Below, one piece after another: positions 1 through 8,136 of a stretch of DNA of 18,371 nucleotides. Each line of letters starts with the position of its first letter. Positions within the stretch are counted from its first letter, which is position 1. Source of the DNA: an uncultured Clostridia bacterium. Lineage in GTDB: Bacteria; Bacillota; Clostridia; UMGS1810. The notes below the pieces were generated by a model that was not told where the DNA came from, did not search any database, and worked only from the letters and a program-made list of their open reading frames with translations. Position numbers and translations under genes: made by a program. Where the stretch lies: NCBI GenBank assembly GCA_905210855.1, contig CAJLYL010000026.1, positions 1-18,371 of the forward strand, read 5' to 3'.

Positions 1-55
<55 letters not shown>

Positions 56-184
56 AATTTCAAGTCTTACGACTTTAAGTTCTTTAGAAGTTTTAAGCTC
101 ATTATTTCTGCTAGCTTTACTAGTTTTAAAAAGCTTGTAACTCAATTCTCTTTTAACGAGAACCTCAATCTTTATGCTGTTTAT

Positions 185-198
185 TTTTCAAAGTTCAA
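185..198 (-). promoter_or_regulatory. boxA-like antitermination element in the rRNA leader
   Basis: On the minus strand this reads TTGAACTTTGAAAA, close to the Gram-positive rRNA boxA (TGTTCTTTGAAAAC). It lies about 20-35 nt into the predicted rRNA leader and about 130 nt before 16S. In this role it would be bound by NusB/NusE for antitermination; that is inferred from position and similarity. The leader between here and 16S also holds small inverted repeats (TTCTC/GAGAA near 147-163 and AAGTC/GACTT near 62-75) that may serve processing. Confidence 0.6.
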
Positions 199-225
199 TC
201 ACTGTCCGCACCGAACAGCTTATTT

Positions 226-254
226 ATAATACCACAAACAAAGAGGGTTGTCAA
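226..254 (-). promoter_or_regulatory. rRNA operon promoter (sigma-A type)
   Basis: The minus strand has TTGACA (249-254), a 17-bp spacer and TATTAT (226-231), placing the start near 219 and giving a leader of about 165 nt before 16S. The -35 is perfect. Directly upstream, at about 262-300, are runs of A and T in the style of an UP element, as expected for a strongly expressed rRNA promoter. Confidence 0.85.
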
Positions 255-360
255 GGGTTTTTCGACTTTTTTTCAAAAAAAATTTTAAGTTTTTTCGACG
301 TTACCAAATGTTGTGGTGAATTGTGGAGATAAATACAATATGTATTTTGTAATGTCTGCT

Positions 361-384
361 CGGGTCGATGTGGGCATCGACCCC
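361..384. repeat. dispersed palindromic repeat (GGGTCGATG hairpin)
   Basis: A perfect 9-bp inverted repeat, GGGTCGATG (362-370) and CATCGACCC (375-383), encloses a TGGG loop. It sits alone in the intergenic stretch 301-450, far from any T-run, so it is not a simple terminator. From memory, hairpins of this form (GGGTCGATG or GGGCCGATG with a short G-rich loop) recur many times between genes in Oscillospiraceae chromosomes. The short ATG-initiated reading frames across it show no family resemblance and are not called. Nothing else was seen in 301-450. Confidence 0.6.
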
Positions 385-450
385 TACCGCCAAACGCAGA
401 TTCTGCACGGAGGCGAGGGGGTGTATAAGCCTTATTCTAACGAAACAACG

Positions 451-492
451 AAAAAAACTGCGCAGGAATCCGCAAAACGAATCCCTGCGCAG
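451..492 (-). terminator. rho-independent terminator of nifJ
   Basis: Read leftwards, CTGCGCAGG (484-492) pairs with CCTGCGCAG (458-466), and the second arm is followed by seven T residues (451-457). It begins about 28 nt after the nifJ stop codon and is a textbook intrinsic terminator. Confidence 0.92.
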
Positions 493-519
493 CGTTACGC
501 CGATTTATAAGTTATTTTC

Positions 520-3500
520 TTACTGTTCAGCCATTTTCTTGTATGTCTCATATCTCTGAGCCAGGTCTCTCTCTGCCTTATCAAAGAGCTGCTCCGCAAG
601 ATTCGGGTCTGCCTTTTTGAGCATGAGATATCTGTTCTCACCGTTGAGGAAATCCTTAACAGCGCCTGTCGGCTCCTTGGAGTCGAGAGTAAACGGATTT
701 TTGCCCTCTGCGGCAAGCTCAGGATTGTATCTCCACAGATGCCAGTAGCCTGTGTCAACAGCTTTCTTCTCCTCGGAGATGGTGTTAGCCATGCCCACCT
801 TTATGCCGTGGTTGATGCACGGTGCATAAGCGATGATGAGCGACGGGCCGTTGTAAGCCTCTGCCTCTTTGATAGCCTTGATAGCCTGGTTCATGTTTGC
901 ACCCAGAGCAATCTGAGCAACATATACATAGCCGTAAGTCGTGGCAATCATGCCGAGGTCTTTTTTCTTGGTTCTCTTGCCGGCTGCGGCAAACTTTGCA
1001 ACCGCGCCTGTCGGTGTAGCCTTGGATGACTGACCGCCCGTGTTCGAGTAAACCTCGGTGTCCACAACGAAGATGTTGATATCCTCGCCTGACGCGATTA
1101 CGTGGTCGAGACCGCCGTAACCGATGTCATATGCCCAGCCGTCGCCGCCGAATGCCCACTGGCTTCTCTTAATGAGGAAATCCTGTCTGTCGGCTATCTC
1201 TTTGATTGCCGGGTTGGACATATCTGCCTTGCCTATCTCTGCGGCAATGGCTTTTGCGGCAGCCTTTGAAGCCTCCGCGTCATTCATGCCTTCCATCCAC
1301 GCCTTGAATGCGTCCGCAAGCTTGACGTCAACGGAATCCATAACCTCTGTCATTCTCTCTGCGAGAGTGTGTCTTATCTTGTTGTTTGCCTTAACCATGC
1401 CGAGGCCGAACTCTGCGTTGTCCTCGAACAGGGAGTTTGCCCAAGCCGGGCCCTTGCCCTCTGCGTTTTTGCAATAAGGCATCGACGGTGCGCTGCCGCC
1501 CCAGATAGAGGTACAGCCCGTAGCGTTTGCAACCATCATCCTGTCGCCGAACAGCTGTGTGATAAGCTTGATGTAAGGAGTCTCACCGCAGCCTGCGCAA
1601 GCGCCGGAGAACTCGAGCATCGGCTGTGCGAACTGCGAGCCCTTAACGGTGTATTTGTCTGTAAGGTCATCCTTAACCGGTATGCTCATTGCATACTCCC
1701 AGTTAGCCGCCTCAACATCGGCAACATCATCAAACGGCTTCATGGTGAGCGCCTGAATCTTGTCGGGGCAAACCTGTGCGCAAACTCCGCAGCCGAGACA
1801 GTCGAGTGCGGAAACCTGCATACGGAATGTCATGCCCTCGGGAGCGTCTTTTATGCCCTTAACGGGAACTGTGGCGAATGCTTCGGGCTTGTTCTTCGCT
1901 TCGTCAGCCGTGAGGAGCACGGGTCTGATTGCAGCGTGGGGGCAAACCAGCGAGCACTGATTACACTGAATACATTTTGAGCTGTCCCATGTGGGAACCA
2001 TAACGGCAACGCCGCGTTTTTCGTAAGCGGATGTGCCTGTCTCAAAGGTACCGTCCTCCATGCCGGCAAAGGTGCTCACGGGGAGCTTGTTGCCTGCCTG
2101 AGCGTTTACCGGCTCAACAATGTTCTTGATGAATGCCGGAACCTTGGACGGAGCCTCCGGCTCGTCCGCAGCGTCTTTCCATGCCGCCGGAACATCTACC
2201 TTGTGCAGAGCATCGATAGCGCCGTCAACCGCCGCGCAGTTCATGTTTACTATCTCGTCGCCCTTCTTGCCGTAGGTTTTCTTTATAGCCTGCTTTATGA
2301 GTGTAACAGCGTGGTCAAAATCGATAACGTTTGCCAGCTTGAAAAATGCGCTCTGTGTTACCATGTTTATTCTGTTCGGGCCGAGTCCGACTTTAACGGC
2401 AACGTCAACGGCGTTTATTGTATAGAAGTTGATGTTGTTGTTTGCGATGAATCTCTTCATCTTTGCCGGAATCTTCTCGTCCAGTTCCTCGGGAGTCCAA
2501 ACGCAGTTGAGCAGGAAAGTGCCGCCCGGTTTGAGTCCCTCAAGTACGTCGTACTGATGAATATATGCCGGTTTGTGGCAAGCGATGTAGTCTGCGGAAT
2601 CGAGCAGATAGGTCGATTTTATCGGTTTCTTTCCGAAACGCAGGTGAGACATCGTCACGCCGCCGGATTTCTTTGAATCGTAATCAAAGTATGCCTGTGC
2701 ATAAAGGTCGGTGTTGTCGCCGATGATTTTGATAGCGTCCTTGTTTGCGCCGACGGTACCGTCCGAACCGAATCCCCAGAACTTGCAGCAGGTAGCGCCC
2801 TCGGGAGCTGTGCTGATCTTCTCGGGCATGGGCAGGGAGTGATTTGTAACGTCGTCCACAATGCCGATTGTAAAGCCGTTTTTCGGCTCTTTTTCGTCAA
2901 GATTGTTGTACACAGCGAGAATCTGAGTCGGGGTGGTGTCCTTAGAACCGAGACCATATCTTCCGCCGACAATTTCCGGAGCGTTTTTCTTCCCGAAGAA
3001 GAGGTTGCACACATCCAGGTAGAGCGGCTCGCCCAGTGAACCCGGTTCTTTTGTCCTGTCGAGAACCGCGATTTTTTCAACCGTGTCGGGCAGCACGTCG
3101 AAGAAGTATTTTGCGCTGAACGGTCTGTAAAGATGAACCTTGACAACGCCGACTTTCTCGCCCTTAGCCATGAGGTAGTCAATAGTCTCTTCGATAGTCT
3201 CGCATACAGAGCCCATAGCAACGATAACCTTAGTTGCGTCGGGAGCGCCGTAGTAGTTGAACGGCTTGTATTCTCTGCCGGTGATTTTTGATATTTCTTT
3301 CATATAGTCGGCAACTATGCCGGGAACTGCCTCGTAGAATTTGTTTGCAGCCTCTCTGCCCTGGAAATAGATATCCGAGTTCTGAGCGGTACCTCTGATA
3401 ACAGGATGCTCCGGATTGAGCGCTCTGTCCTTGAATTCCTTGAGAGCATCTTTATCAAGCAGTTTTGCAAGGTCGGCGTAATCCATAACTTCGATTTTCT

Positions 3501-4041
3501 GAATCTCGTGAGAGGTTCTGAAACCGTCGAAGAAGTGGAGGAAAGGCACTCTGCTCTTGATTGACGCAAGGTGCGCAAGCCCTGCCAAATCCATTGTCTC
3601 CTGAACGGAGCCGGATGCGAGCAGCGCAAAACCGGTCTGACGACAGGCCATAACGTCCTGGTGGTCACCGAAGATGTTGAGTGCGTGAGCTGCGAGCGCT
3701 CTTGCGCTTACGTGAAAAACCGTAGGCAGAAGCTCGCCTGCGATTTTGTACATATTCGGGATCATGAGCAGCAGGCCCTGTGACGCCGTGAATGTGGTTG
3801 TGAGCGCACCTGCCTGAAGCGAACCGTGAACGGCGCCTGCCGCACCTGCCTCGGATTGCATCTCAACAACGTCTACCGTCTGCCCGAAGATGTTCTTCAG
3901 ACCTGCGGCGCTCCATGAATCCACGTGTTCTGCCATCGTGGAAGACGGAGTTATGGGATAGATAGCGGCAACTTCGGTAAACGCATAGGCGCAATGTGCG
4001 GCTGCCTGGTTTCCATCCATGGTTTTGAATTTCTTAGCCAT
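520..4041 (-). CDS. nifJ: pyruvate:ferredoxin (flavodoxin) oxidoreductase, single-chain
   Basis: This enzyme oxidatively decarboxylates pyruvate to acetyl-CoA and CO2 and passes the electrons to ferredoxin. It is the central cytoplasmic pyruvate step of anaerobes. The protein is 1173 aa, the normal length for the homodimeric one-chain form. Visible motifs: YPITPSS (28-34) of the first TPP domain; two 4Fe-4S ferredoxin motifs, CIQCNQCSLVCP from C690 and CLGCGVCAQVCP from C748; CAGC (C815, C818) with C843 and C1075 as ligands of the proximal cluster; and GDGWAYDIGYGG near 966 of the TPP pyrophosphate domain, followed by DTEVYSNTGGQ. All key residues appear intact. An ATG 11 codons upstream exists, but AGGAGG lies 6 nt before the ATG at 4041, which decides the start. 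It has its own promoter and terminator, so it is monocistronic. Sequence similarity to 2-oxoacid relatives is ruled out by length and motif set. Confidence 0.97.
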   Translation of the reverse strand: MAKKFKTMDGNQAAAHCAYAFTEVAAIYPITPSSTMAEHVDSWSAAGLKNIFGQTVDVVEMQSEAGAAGAVHGSLQAGALTTTFTASQGLLLMIPNMYKIAGELLPTVFHVSARALAAHALNIFGDHQDVMACRQTGFALLASGSVQETMDLAGLAHLASIKSRVPFLHFFDGFRTSHEIQKIEVMDYADLAKLLDKDALKEFKDRALNPEHPVIRGTAQNSDIYFQGREAANKFYEAVPGIVADYMKEISKITGREYKPFNYYGAPDATKVIVAMGSVCETIEETIDYLMAKGEKVGVVKVHLYRPFSAKYFFDVLPDTVEKIAVLDRTKEPGSLGEPLYLDVCNLFFGKKNAPEIVGGRYGLGSKDTTPTQILAVYNNLDEKEPKNGFTIGIVDDVTNHSLPMPEKISTAPEGATCCKFWGFGSDGTVGANKDAIKIIGDNTDLYAQAYFDYDSKKSGGVTMSHLRFGKKPIKSTYLLDSADYIACHKPAYIHQYDVLEGLKPGGTFLLNCVWTPEELDEKIPAKMKRFIANNNINFYTINAVDVAVKVGLGPNRINMVTQSAFFKLANVIDFDHAVTLIKQAIKKTYGKKGDEIVNMNCAAVDGAIDALHKVDVPAAWKDAADEPEAPSKVPAFIKNIVEPVNAQAGNKLPVSTFAGMEDGTFETGTSAYEKRGVAVMVPTWDSSKCIQCNQCSLVCPHAAIRPVLLTADEAKNKPEAFATVPVKGIKDAPEGMTFRMQVSALDCLGCGVCAQVCPDKIQALTMKPFDDVADVEAANWEYAMSIPVKDDLTDKYTVKGSQFAQPMLEFSGACAGCGETPYIKLITQLFGDRMMVANATGCTSIWGGSAPSMPYCKNAEGKGPAWANSLFEDNAEFGLGMVKANNKIRHTLAERMTEVMDSVDVKLADAFKAWMEGMNDAEASKAAAKAIAAEIGKADMSNPAIKEIADRQDFLIKRSQWAFGGDGWAYDIGYGGLDHVIASGEDINIFVVDTEVYSNTGGQSSKATPTGAVAKFAAAGKRTKKKDLGMIATTYGYVYVAQIALGANMNQAIKAIKEAEAYNGPSLIIAYAPCINHGIKVGMANTISEEKKAVDTGYWHLWRYNPELAAEGKNPFTLDSKEPTGAVKDFLNGENRYLMLKKADPNLAEQLFDKAERDLAQRYETYKKMAEQ

Positions 4042-4088
4042 TTTGTACCTCCTGTATTTTAAGTGGGTATACATATTTTAACCTCTAC

Positions 4089-4117
4089 ATTATATCACAC
4101 TTCGGGCACTATTTCAA
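4089..4117 (-). promoter_or_regulatory. nifJ promoter (sigma-A type)
   Basis: The minus strand has TTGAAA (4112-4117), a 17-bp spacer and TATAAT (4089-4094), the latter a perfect -10. The start would be near 4082, leaving a 5' leader of about 40 nt that carries the AGGAGG site. Confidence 0.85.
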
Positions 4118-4130
4118 ACACAATTTGTGT
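4118..4130. promoter_or_regulatory. dyad abutting the nifJ -35, possible operator
   Basis: ACACAA (4118-4123) and TTGTGT (4125-4130) form a 6-bp inverted repeat with one central base, immediately upstream of the -35 hexamer. The position suits a regulator of the promoter. It does not match the Rex, Fur or CcpA consensus that I know, so no regulator is named. Confidence 0.35.
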
Positions 4131-4192
4131 CAATATGCGCGCAGAAAAATATTTTGTTTAAATTTGATAAAATATGTCGGCGGCAACTGTAT

Positions 4193-4210
4193 ATATTGTA
4201 TAAACAATAT
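4193..4210. promoter_or_regulatory. 18-bp dyad upstream of nifJ, possible operator
   Basis: ATATTGT (4193-4199) and ACAATAT (4204-4210) form a perfect 7-bp inverted repeat with a 4-bp centre, about 75 bp upstream of the nifJ -35. The rest of 4132-4296 is AT-rich with no gene. Two further small dyads (AACCC/GGGTT at 4269-4282 and TTTGCC/GGCAAA around the end of the regulator gene at 4290-4304) lack a T-run and are not good terminators. Confidence 0.3.
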
Positions 4211-4296
4211 GTAAGTTTTGCCGTATTTTCAAGGTGTTTGACGCAATAACGCCGAAAATCTCTATGTTAACCCATACGGGTTCGGGTCACGTTTGC

Positions 4297-5073
4297 CTAC
4301 GGCAAAAAATTTGTTCGTCGGTTGTCCAATGCCGCGTTTTCGCGGTAATTGCGTGGAGTTAAGCCGTATTTTTTCTTGAAACTCCTCAAAAAATGAGAAA
4401 AATTGCGGTATCCGCAGGCAAAGCAGATATCCGTTACGGAATCCGCCGTATTGCGCAAAAGCCGTGCCGCTGCGTCAAGCCTGAGATTATTGACATATTT
4501 TAAAAAACCAATCCCGACATTTTTCTTGAACACAAGCGACAGATACTGCGGAGTAACCGCCAAATGCGCCGCGACCTGTTCAAGACTGACGGCGCCGCGG
4601 AAATTTTCGTTAACCTCCGCAATAGCCGTTTTGGCTAAATTGCACCCCCTTGCAAAGGGATCGGGCGCAATATGTCTGCCGCATTTTTGCAGCCGAAACA
4701 CAGCTGTGTTTATAAGCAAACGCCGATATTGCACATCATCGCAGTTAAGAATTTCATCAAAAAGCAGCGCCGCAAAGTTATCGCCGTCGTCGATTTTTTC
4801 ATACAGCGAAAAATCGGGAATGATGCCGTCCAAAACATTCTCCGCAAAAGCCACCTTGACAAAACGTGCATTTTGCGGATTGAGAACATCTATTCTGTGA
4901 AAATCCGACGGTGTAACCAACACAACCGTCATGCAATCGATATCCACGGCATTTCCGTTGATCGTCACACTGCCGTCAAACGGGCGGTAAAGAGTCATTT
5001 CATAATACTTGTGCATATGAGCCGGATATCCGAAAACAGTATTGCTCTGCACAACGATGTCCGCAAAATTCAT
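4297..5073 (-). CDS. AraC-family transcriptional regulator
   Basis: This is a DNA-binding regulator of about 258 aa, usual for the family. The N-terminal half looks like the cupin-type sensing domain, with PAHMHKYYEMTLY at 17-29 as the characteristic His-rich entry. The C-terminal about 100 residues are the double helix-turn-helix, with SLEQVAAHLAVTPQYLSLVFKK and later DICFACGYRNFSHFLRSFKKKYGLTPRNYR. It is divergent from the hydrolase/isomerase pair at 5234-8094 and shares a 160-bp control region with it, so it most likely activates that pair in response to a sugar. The start is uncertain. The first ATG at 5073 has no Shine-Dalgarno, while a strong AGGAGG (5112-5117) lies 38 nt upstream, and between them the open frame offers only ATT (5109) and ACG (5103) as start codons. 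The extra 10-12 residues would fit the normal family N-terminus. Confidence 0.9.
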   Translation of the reverse strand: MNFADIVVQSNTVFGYPAHMHKYYEMTLYRPFDGSVTINGNAVDIDCMTVVLVTPSDFHRIDVLNPQNARFVKVAFAENVLDGIIPDFSLYEKIDDGDNFAALLFDEILNCDDVQYRRLLINTAVFRLQKCGRHIAPDPFARGCNLAKTAIAEVNENFRGAVSLEQVAAHLAVTPQYLSLVFKKNVGIGFLKYVNNLRLDAAARLLRNTADSVTDICFACGYRNFSHFLRSFKKKYGLTPRNYRENAALDNRRTNFLP

Positions 5074-5141
5074 ATCGAGTTTCTCTGTCTTAAAGTTATC
5101 CGTAAAAATCGCCTCCTGAGCCGAAATATATTAATAAATGC

Positions 5142-5206
5142 AACATTGTGATTAATTTTGTGCAATATTTTTTAAGTTATCTGCGTTATTATTGTATCAC
5201 AACATT
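5142..5206. promoter_or_regulatory. paired repeats in the divergent control region, candidate regulator sites
   Basis: TTGTGAT (5146-5152) and ATCACAA (5196-5202) are perfect 7-bp inverted copies about 50 bp apart. Overlapping them, AACATT followed by AATTTT recurs in direct orientation (from 5142, interrupted by GTGATT, and from 5201). AraC-family proteins usually bind paired, often direct, half-sites. The layout suggests binding of the divergent regulator, but the assignment is inference. Confidence 0.4.
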
Positions 5207-5218
5207 AATTTTTGTCAA
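5191..5218 (-). promoter_or_regulatory. promoter of the AraC-family regulator
   Basis: The minus strand has TTGACA (5213-5218), a 16-bp spacer and TACAAT (5191-5196). Its -35 lies only a few bases from the hydrolase ribosome binding site, so the two divergent transcripts must overlap or exclude each other here. No equally good promoter is visible on the plus strand, where a TATTAT at 5187-5192 lacks a -35. This fits activator-dependent expression of the hydrolase operon. Confidence 0.65.
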
Positions 5219-5233
5219 TAGGGAGGTATCACG

Positions 5234-7138
5234 ATGATTGAAAATATATCAAAAGAATTTTTTACCGGCATCAATTACTGGGCGTCAAAGAATGCCATAA
5301 ATATGTGGGAGGATTTTGATGAAAACTCCATTGAAAACGATATGCGCATTATGAGAGACGCCGGCATAACCCACCTGCGTGTGTTTCCGCTGTGGCCGGT
5401 GTTTCAGCCGCTGAAAGCGCTGTACGGTCCGGATACACCGTGGGAATACGGAATGGGAGAGGACAGCCTGCCGGACACGCCTGCCGGAAAAGCGGGAGTA
5501 AGCGAGGAAGCCTGCAAAAAGTTTGAAACATTTTGCGCACTGGCTCAAAAATATGACATGAAACTCATAGTGGCGCTGATAACGGGTCATATGTCGTTTC
5601 GCACCTACGCTCCGCCGGCTTTTGAGGGCAAATCTCTTCTGACCGATTCAACGGTCATCAAGTGGCAGATAAGATTTGTAAAATACTTTGTCGAAAGGTT
5701 CAAAAACCAAACTGCCGTCGCGGCGTGGGATCTCGGCAACGAGCCGGACAATATGCTTAAGAGGGGCGACACTCCGGATGATTTTTATGTATGGTGCAGC
5801 GTTATTGCCGACGCGGTAAAAACGCGCGACAAAGAACATCCCGTGGTATCGGGTCTTGCTTTCTCCAGCATAGACAGCACCGCGTCAAACTATAAGACAA
5901 TTGGCGAAATGTGCGATGTGCACACAACGCACCCCTATAATATATTCCAGACACAGGCGGATCCGCTTGCAACCATGAAGCCTACGCTGGACCTGCCGTT
6001 TCGCTGCAAGCTCGGCGAGGACATCGGCAATGTGCCGACCTTTGTGCAGGAATTCGGTTCTATTGGCTATATGAACTGTTCAAAAAAGACCGAAGCCGAT
6101 TTTTATCGCGCGGCGTTGCTGACCTCGCTCGCCCACGGATGCCACGGAGTTATGTGGTGGTGCGCATTTGACCAGGGGCATCTCGATTATGCACCCTATC
6201 GCTGGAATACCATAGGCAGCGACTACGGATTTTTTGACAAAAATCTTGAACCTAAGCCCATAGTTAAAGAGAACATAAAATTCAAAAAATTGCTTTCGTC
6301 ACTCCCCTGCGGCAGACTGCCTGCCAACACAGAGAACGGAACCATAGTTGTTCCGAGAGACGATGGCGGAACTGACACAGACACTTTGAGGGCGGCATAT
6401 ATACTTGCCAAGCAGGCAAATTTGGACATGAATTTCTGCTACGCACTCGATGCCATCCCCGATTCACCGCTGTACATATTCCCGAGCATAGACAGCAACA
6501 AGTCGATTAACTTGAATGAGCTGAATCAATTAATTCATAAGGTGGAAAACGGTTCAACGCTGTTTATATCCGCCGGCGCGGGTCTTATACGCAACATTCC
6601 GCAGATGACCGGCGTAAGCATCGCATACAGGGAAAAAATCGATAGTGAACGTATTGTAAATTTTGGCGGCGAAAAATTGCCGGTTTACACCGAATATTTG
6701 CTGAAGCCCGAGTCATCCGAAGCAGAAGTTTTGGCGCGTGATGAAAACGGTGACGGAATATTCTTTAAAAACCGTGTGGGCAAAGGATGGGTATATTTCC
6801 TGACTGTTCCGCTTGAAAAGCACCTTGCAAAAATGTCCGGAGCGTTTTTCAAAGACAACATACCAAATTACGCGGTGATATACAGAGAGCTTGCCAAAGC
6901 TTCCGGTGTCAATCGTACAGCAGACTGCGAAAACAAATATATACGATTTACCGAGCACATTGCCGACGACGGCAGCACATACATTTTCGCCATAAACTAC
7001 AACAACAAAAGAGAGGAAGCAACGCTTGATATAAACGGCAGTTATGATGTATCGGTAGTCTTCGGAAACGGATTTGACGGAAAAAAACTTACCCTCAACG
7101 AAAATGACGGGGTACTTCTCAAGGCGGTGAAAAAATAA
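5234..7138 (+). CDS. clan GH-A glycoside hydrolase (GH5-like), probable mannoside-active, cytoplasmic
   Basis: This is a 634-aa glycosidase with a retaining (beta/alpha)8 barrel over about residues 1-350. WDLGNEP holds the likely acid/base E170, HPYN lies at 233-236, and QEFG holds the likely nucleophile E273, with WW at 308-309 near the active site. Residues about 365-465 look like an alpha/beta domain of the beta-galactosidase trimerisation or glutamine-amidotransferase-like type. The C-terminal part, ending in a beta-rich segment (about 560-634), resembles the small sandwich found in GH42-like architectures. There is no signal peptide or membrane segment, so it should act inside the cell on imported oligosaccharides. 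GGGAGG lies 7 nt before the ATG. The stop codon overlaps the start of a mannose-6-phosphate isomerase gene, which points to a beta-mannoside substrate; this is inference from context. The family is fairly secure, the substrate is not. No transporter gene is present. Confidence 0.82.
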   Translation: MIENISKEFFTGINYWASKNAINMWEDFDENSIENDMRIMRDAGITHLRVFPLWPVFQPLKALYGPDTPWEYGMGEDSLPDTPAGKAGVSEEACKKFETFCALAQKYDMKLIVALITGHMSFRTYAPPAFEGKSLLTDSTVIKWQIRFVKYFVERFKNQTAVAAWDLGNEPDNMLKRGDTPDDFYVWCSVIADAVKTRDKEHPVVSGLAFSSIDSTASNYKTIGEMCDVHTTHPYNIFQTQADPLATMKPTLDLPFRCKLGEDIGNVPTFVQEFGSIGYMNCSKKTEADFYRAALLTSLAHGCHGVMWWCAFDQGHLDYAPYRWNTIGSDYGFFDKNLEPKPIVKENIKFKKLLSSLPCGRLPANTENGTIVVPRDDGGTDTDTLRAAYILAKQANLDMNFCYALDAIPDSPLYIFPSIDSNKSINLNELNQLIHKVENGSTLFISAGAGLIRNIPQMTGVSIAYREKIDSERIVNFGGEKLPVYTEYLLKPESSEAEVLARDENGDGIFFKNRVGKGWVYFLTVPLEKHLAKMSGAFFKDNIPNYAVIYRELAKASGVNRTADCENKYIRFTEHIADDGSTYIFAINYNNKREEATLDINGSYDVSVVFGNGFDGKKLTLNENDGVLLKAVKK

Positions 7139-8094
7139 TGATATATAAGTTAAAACAGAACCGTGTGAGCAGGACTTATCACGGAGGAAAAAACATTGAC
7201 GCATTTACCGGAGAGCATTTTTTGAAAAAAGGCTGTTATCCCGAGGATTGGACGGCATCGGCAACCTTTGTAAAAACCCCCGGCGGCGCAACCGAAGGTA
7301 TCGGCGTTTCGCTTGACGGCAGCACAATAACAGACATCATCGGCAGTGATACTCTGCCGATACTGGTGAAACTGCTCGACTCGGACGAAAGACTTGTAGT
7401 ACAGGTGCACCCCACGGTGGAATTTGCCGCAGAAAACCTCAATTCGCAATTCGGCAAGACTGAGTGTTGGTATTTCCTCAGCTGCGCAGATGACGCCTGC
7501 GTCTACCTGGGATTCAAACTCGGAATCACAAAAGAATTGTGGCGGGAAACGATACTGAGCGGAGACAGTGCCGAAATATTGTCGCTGCTGCACAGAGTAC
7601 CGGTTAAGCAGGGTGATTTTGTGTTTGTGAACGGCGGCGTGCCCCATGCCATAGGCAGCGGCTGCTTTATGATAGAATTGCAGGAACCGAGCGATTTGAT
7701 GGTGGTTGCAGAAACGAAGACAGTAACGGGCAACCCTATGCCCAAATACAGGATTGATATGGGGCTTGGCATGGACAAGGCTCTTGATATGTATGACTAC
7801 ACAGGCTGCACCTTTGATGAAATAAAGGAAAAATACCTATCGTCACCGGCTGCCGAGTGCAATGCCATTACCGAAATATGCTCCGAAAGGCAAACAGATA
7901 AATTTTCAATGAGCATGGCCTGCGGCAACACCGCATACAAGTGCGGAAGAAAATATGCCGTCGTTATAGTCACAAGCGGAGCAGGGGAGCTAAACAACAC
8001 AGCGGTTAAGCGTGGTGACAGACTGTTTTGCGCAGGCGAAGAAAAGCTTGTCTTTTGCGGCGGTGAGGATTTTAACGTGATAATATGTGAATAA
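7138..8094 (+). CDS. manA: class I mannose-6-phosphate isomerase
   Basis: This enzyme interconverts mannose-6-phosphate and fructose-6-phosphate, feeding mannose into glycolysis. The protein is 318 aa, the size of the short Gram-positive (Bacillus-type) enzymes. Expected zinc ligands are visible: Q89 and H91 in VVQVHP, E109 in GKTECWY and H170 in GGVPHAIG, followed by ELQEPSD. The start codon overlaps the hydrolase stop codon (TAATG), so translation is probably coupled and the two belong to one operon with the AraC regulator diverging from it. The hydrolase would release a mannose unit that, once phosphorylated by a kinase encoded elsewhere, becomes the substrate here. Confidence 0.93.
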   Translation: MIYKLKQNRVSRTYHGGKNIDAFTGEHFLKKGCYPEDWTASATFVKTPGGATEGIGVSLDGSTITDIIGSDTLPILVKLLDSDERLVVQVHPTVEFAAENLNSQFGKTECWYFLSCADDACVYLGFKLGITKELWRETILSGDSAEILSLLHRVPVKQGDFVFVNGGVPHAIGSGCFMIELQEPSDLMVVAETKTVTGNPMPKYRIDMGLGMDKALDMYDYTGCTFDEIKEKYLSSPAAECNAITEICSERQTDKFSMSMACGNTAYKCGRKYAVVIVTSGAGELNNTAVKRGDRLFCAGEEKLVFCGGEDFNVIICE

Positions 8095-8105
8095 CGGCTT
8101 TCGGG

Positions 8106-8134
8106 TTGACAAAGCAGTATAACACAAGTATAAT
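8106..8134 (+). promoter_or_regulatory. metA promoter, full consensus
   Basis: TTGACA (8106-8111), exactly 17 bp, then TATAAT (8129-8134). The start should fall near 8141, inside the hairpin at 8137-8168, giving a leader of about 55 nt. That is too short for a SAM riboswitch or T-box, and none is recognisable. Confidence 0.88.
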
Positions 8135-8136
8135 TA

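Noticed and set aside
313..559. Two short plus-strand frames between the rRNA promoter and nifJ
   Set aside because: They cross a palindromic repeat and the nifJ terminator and lack convincing ribosome sites.
1369..3668. Several open frames of 100-200 codons in other frames of nifJ, on both strands
   Set aside because: They lie wholly inside a clearly conserved gene, have no ribosome sites, and their translations show no family motifs; they are frame shadows.
4193..4210. Rex site before nifJ
   Set aside because: The dyad has TTGT/ACAA halves only 4 bp apart, unlike the Rex layout with TTAA blocks and a 4-bp centre.
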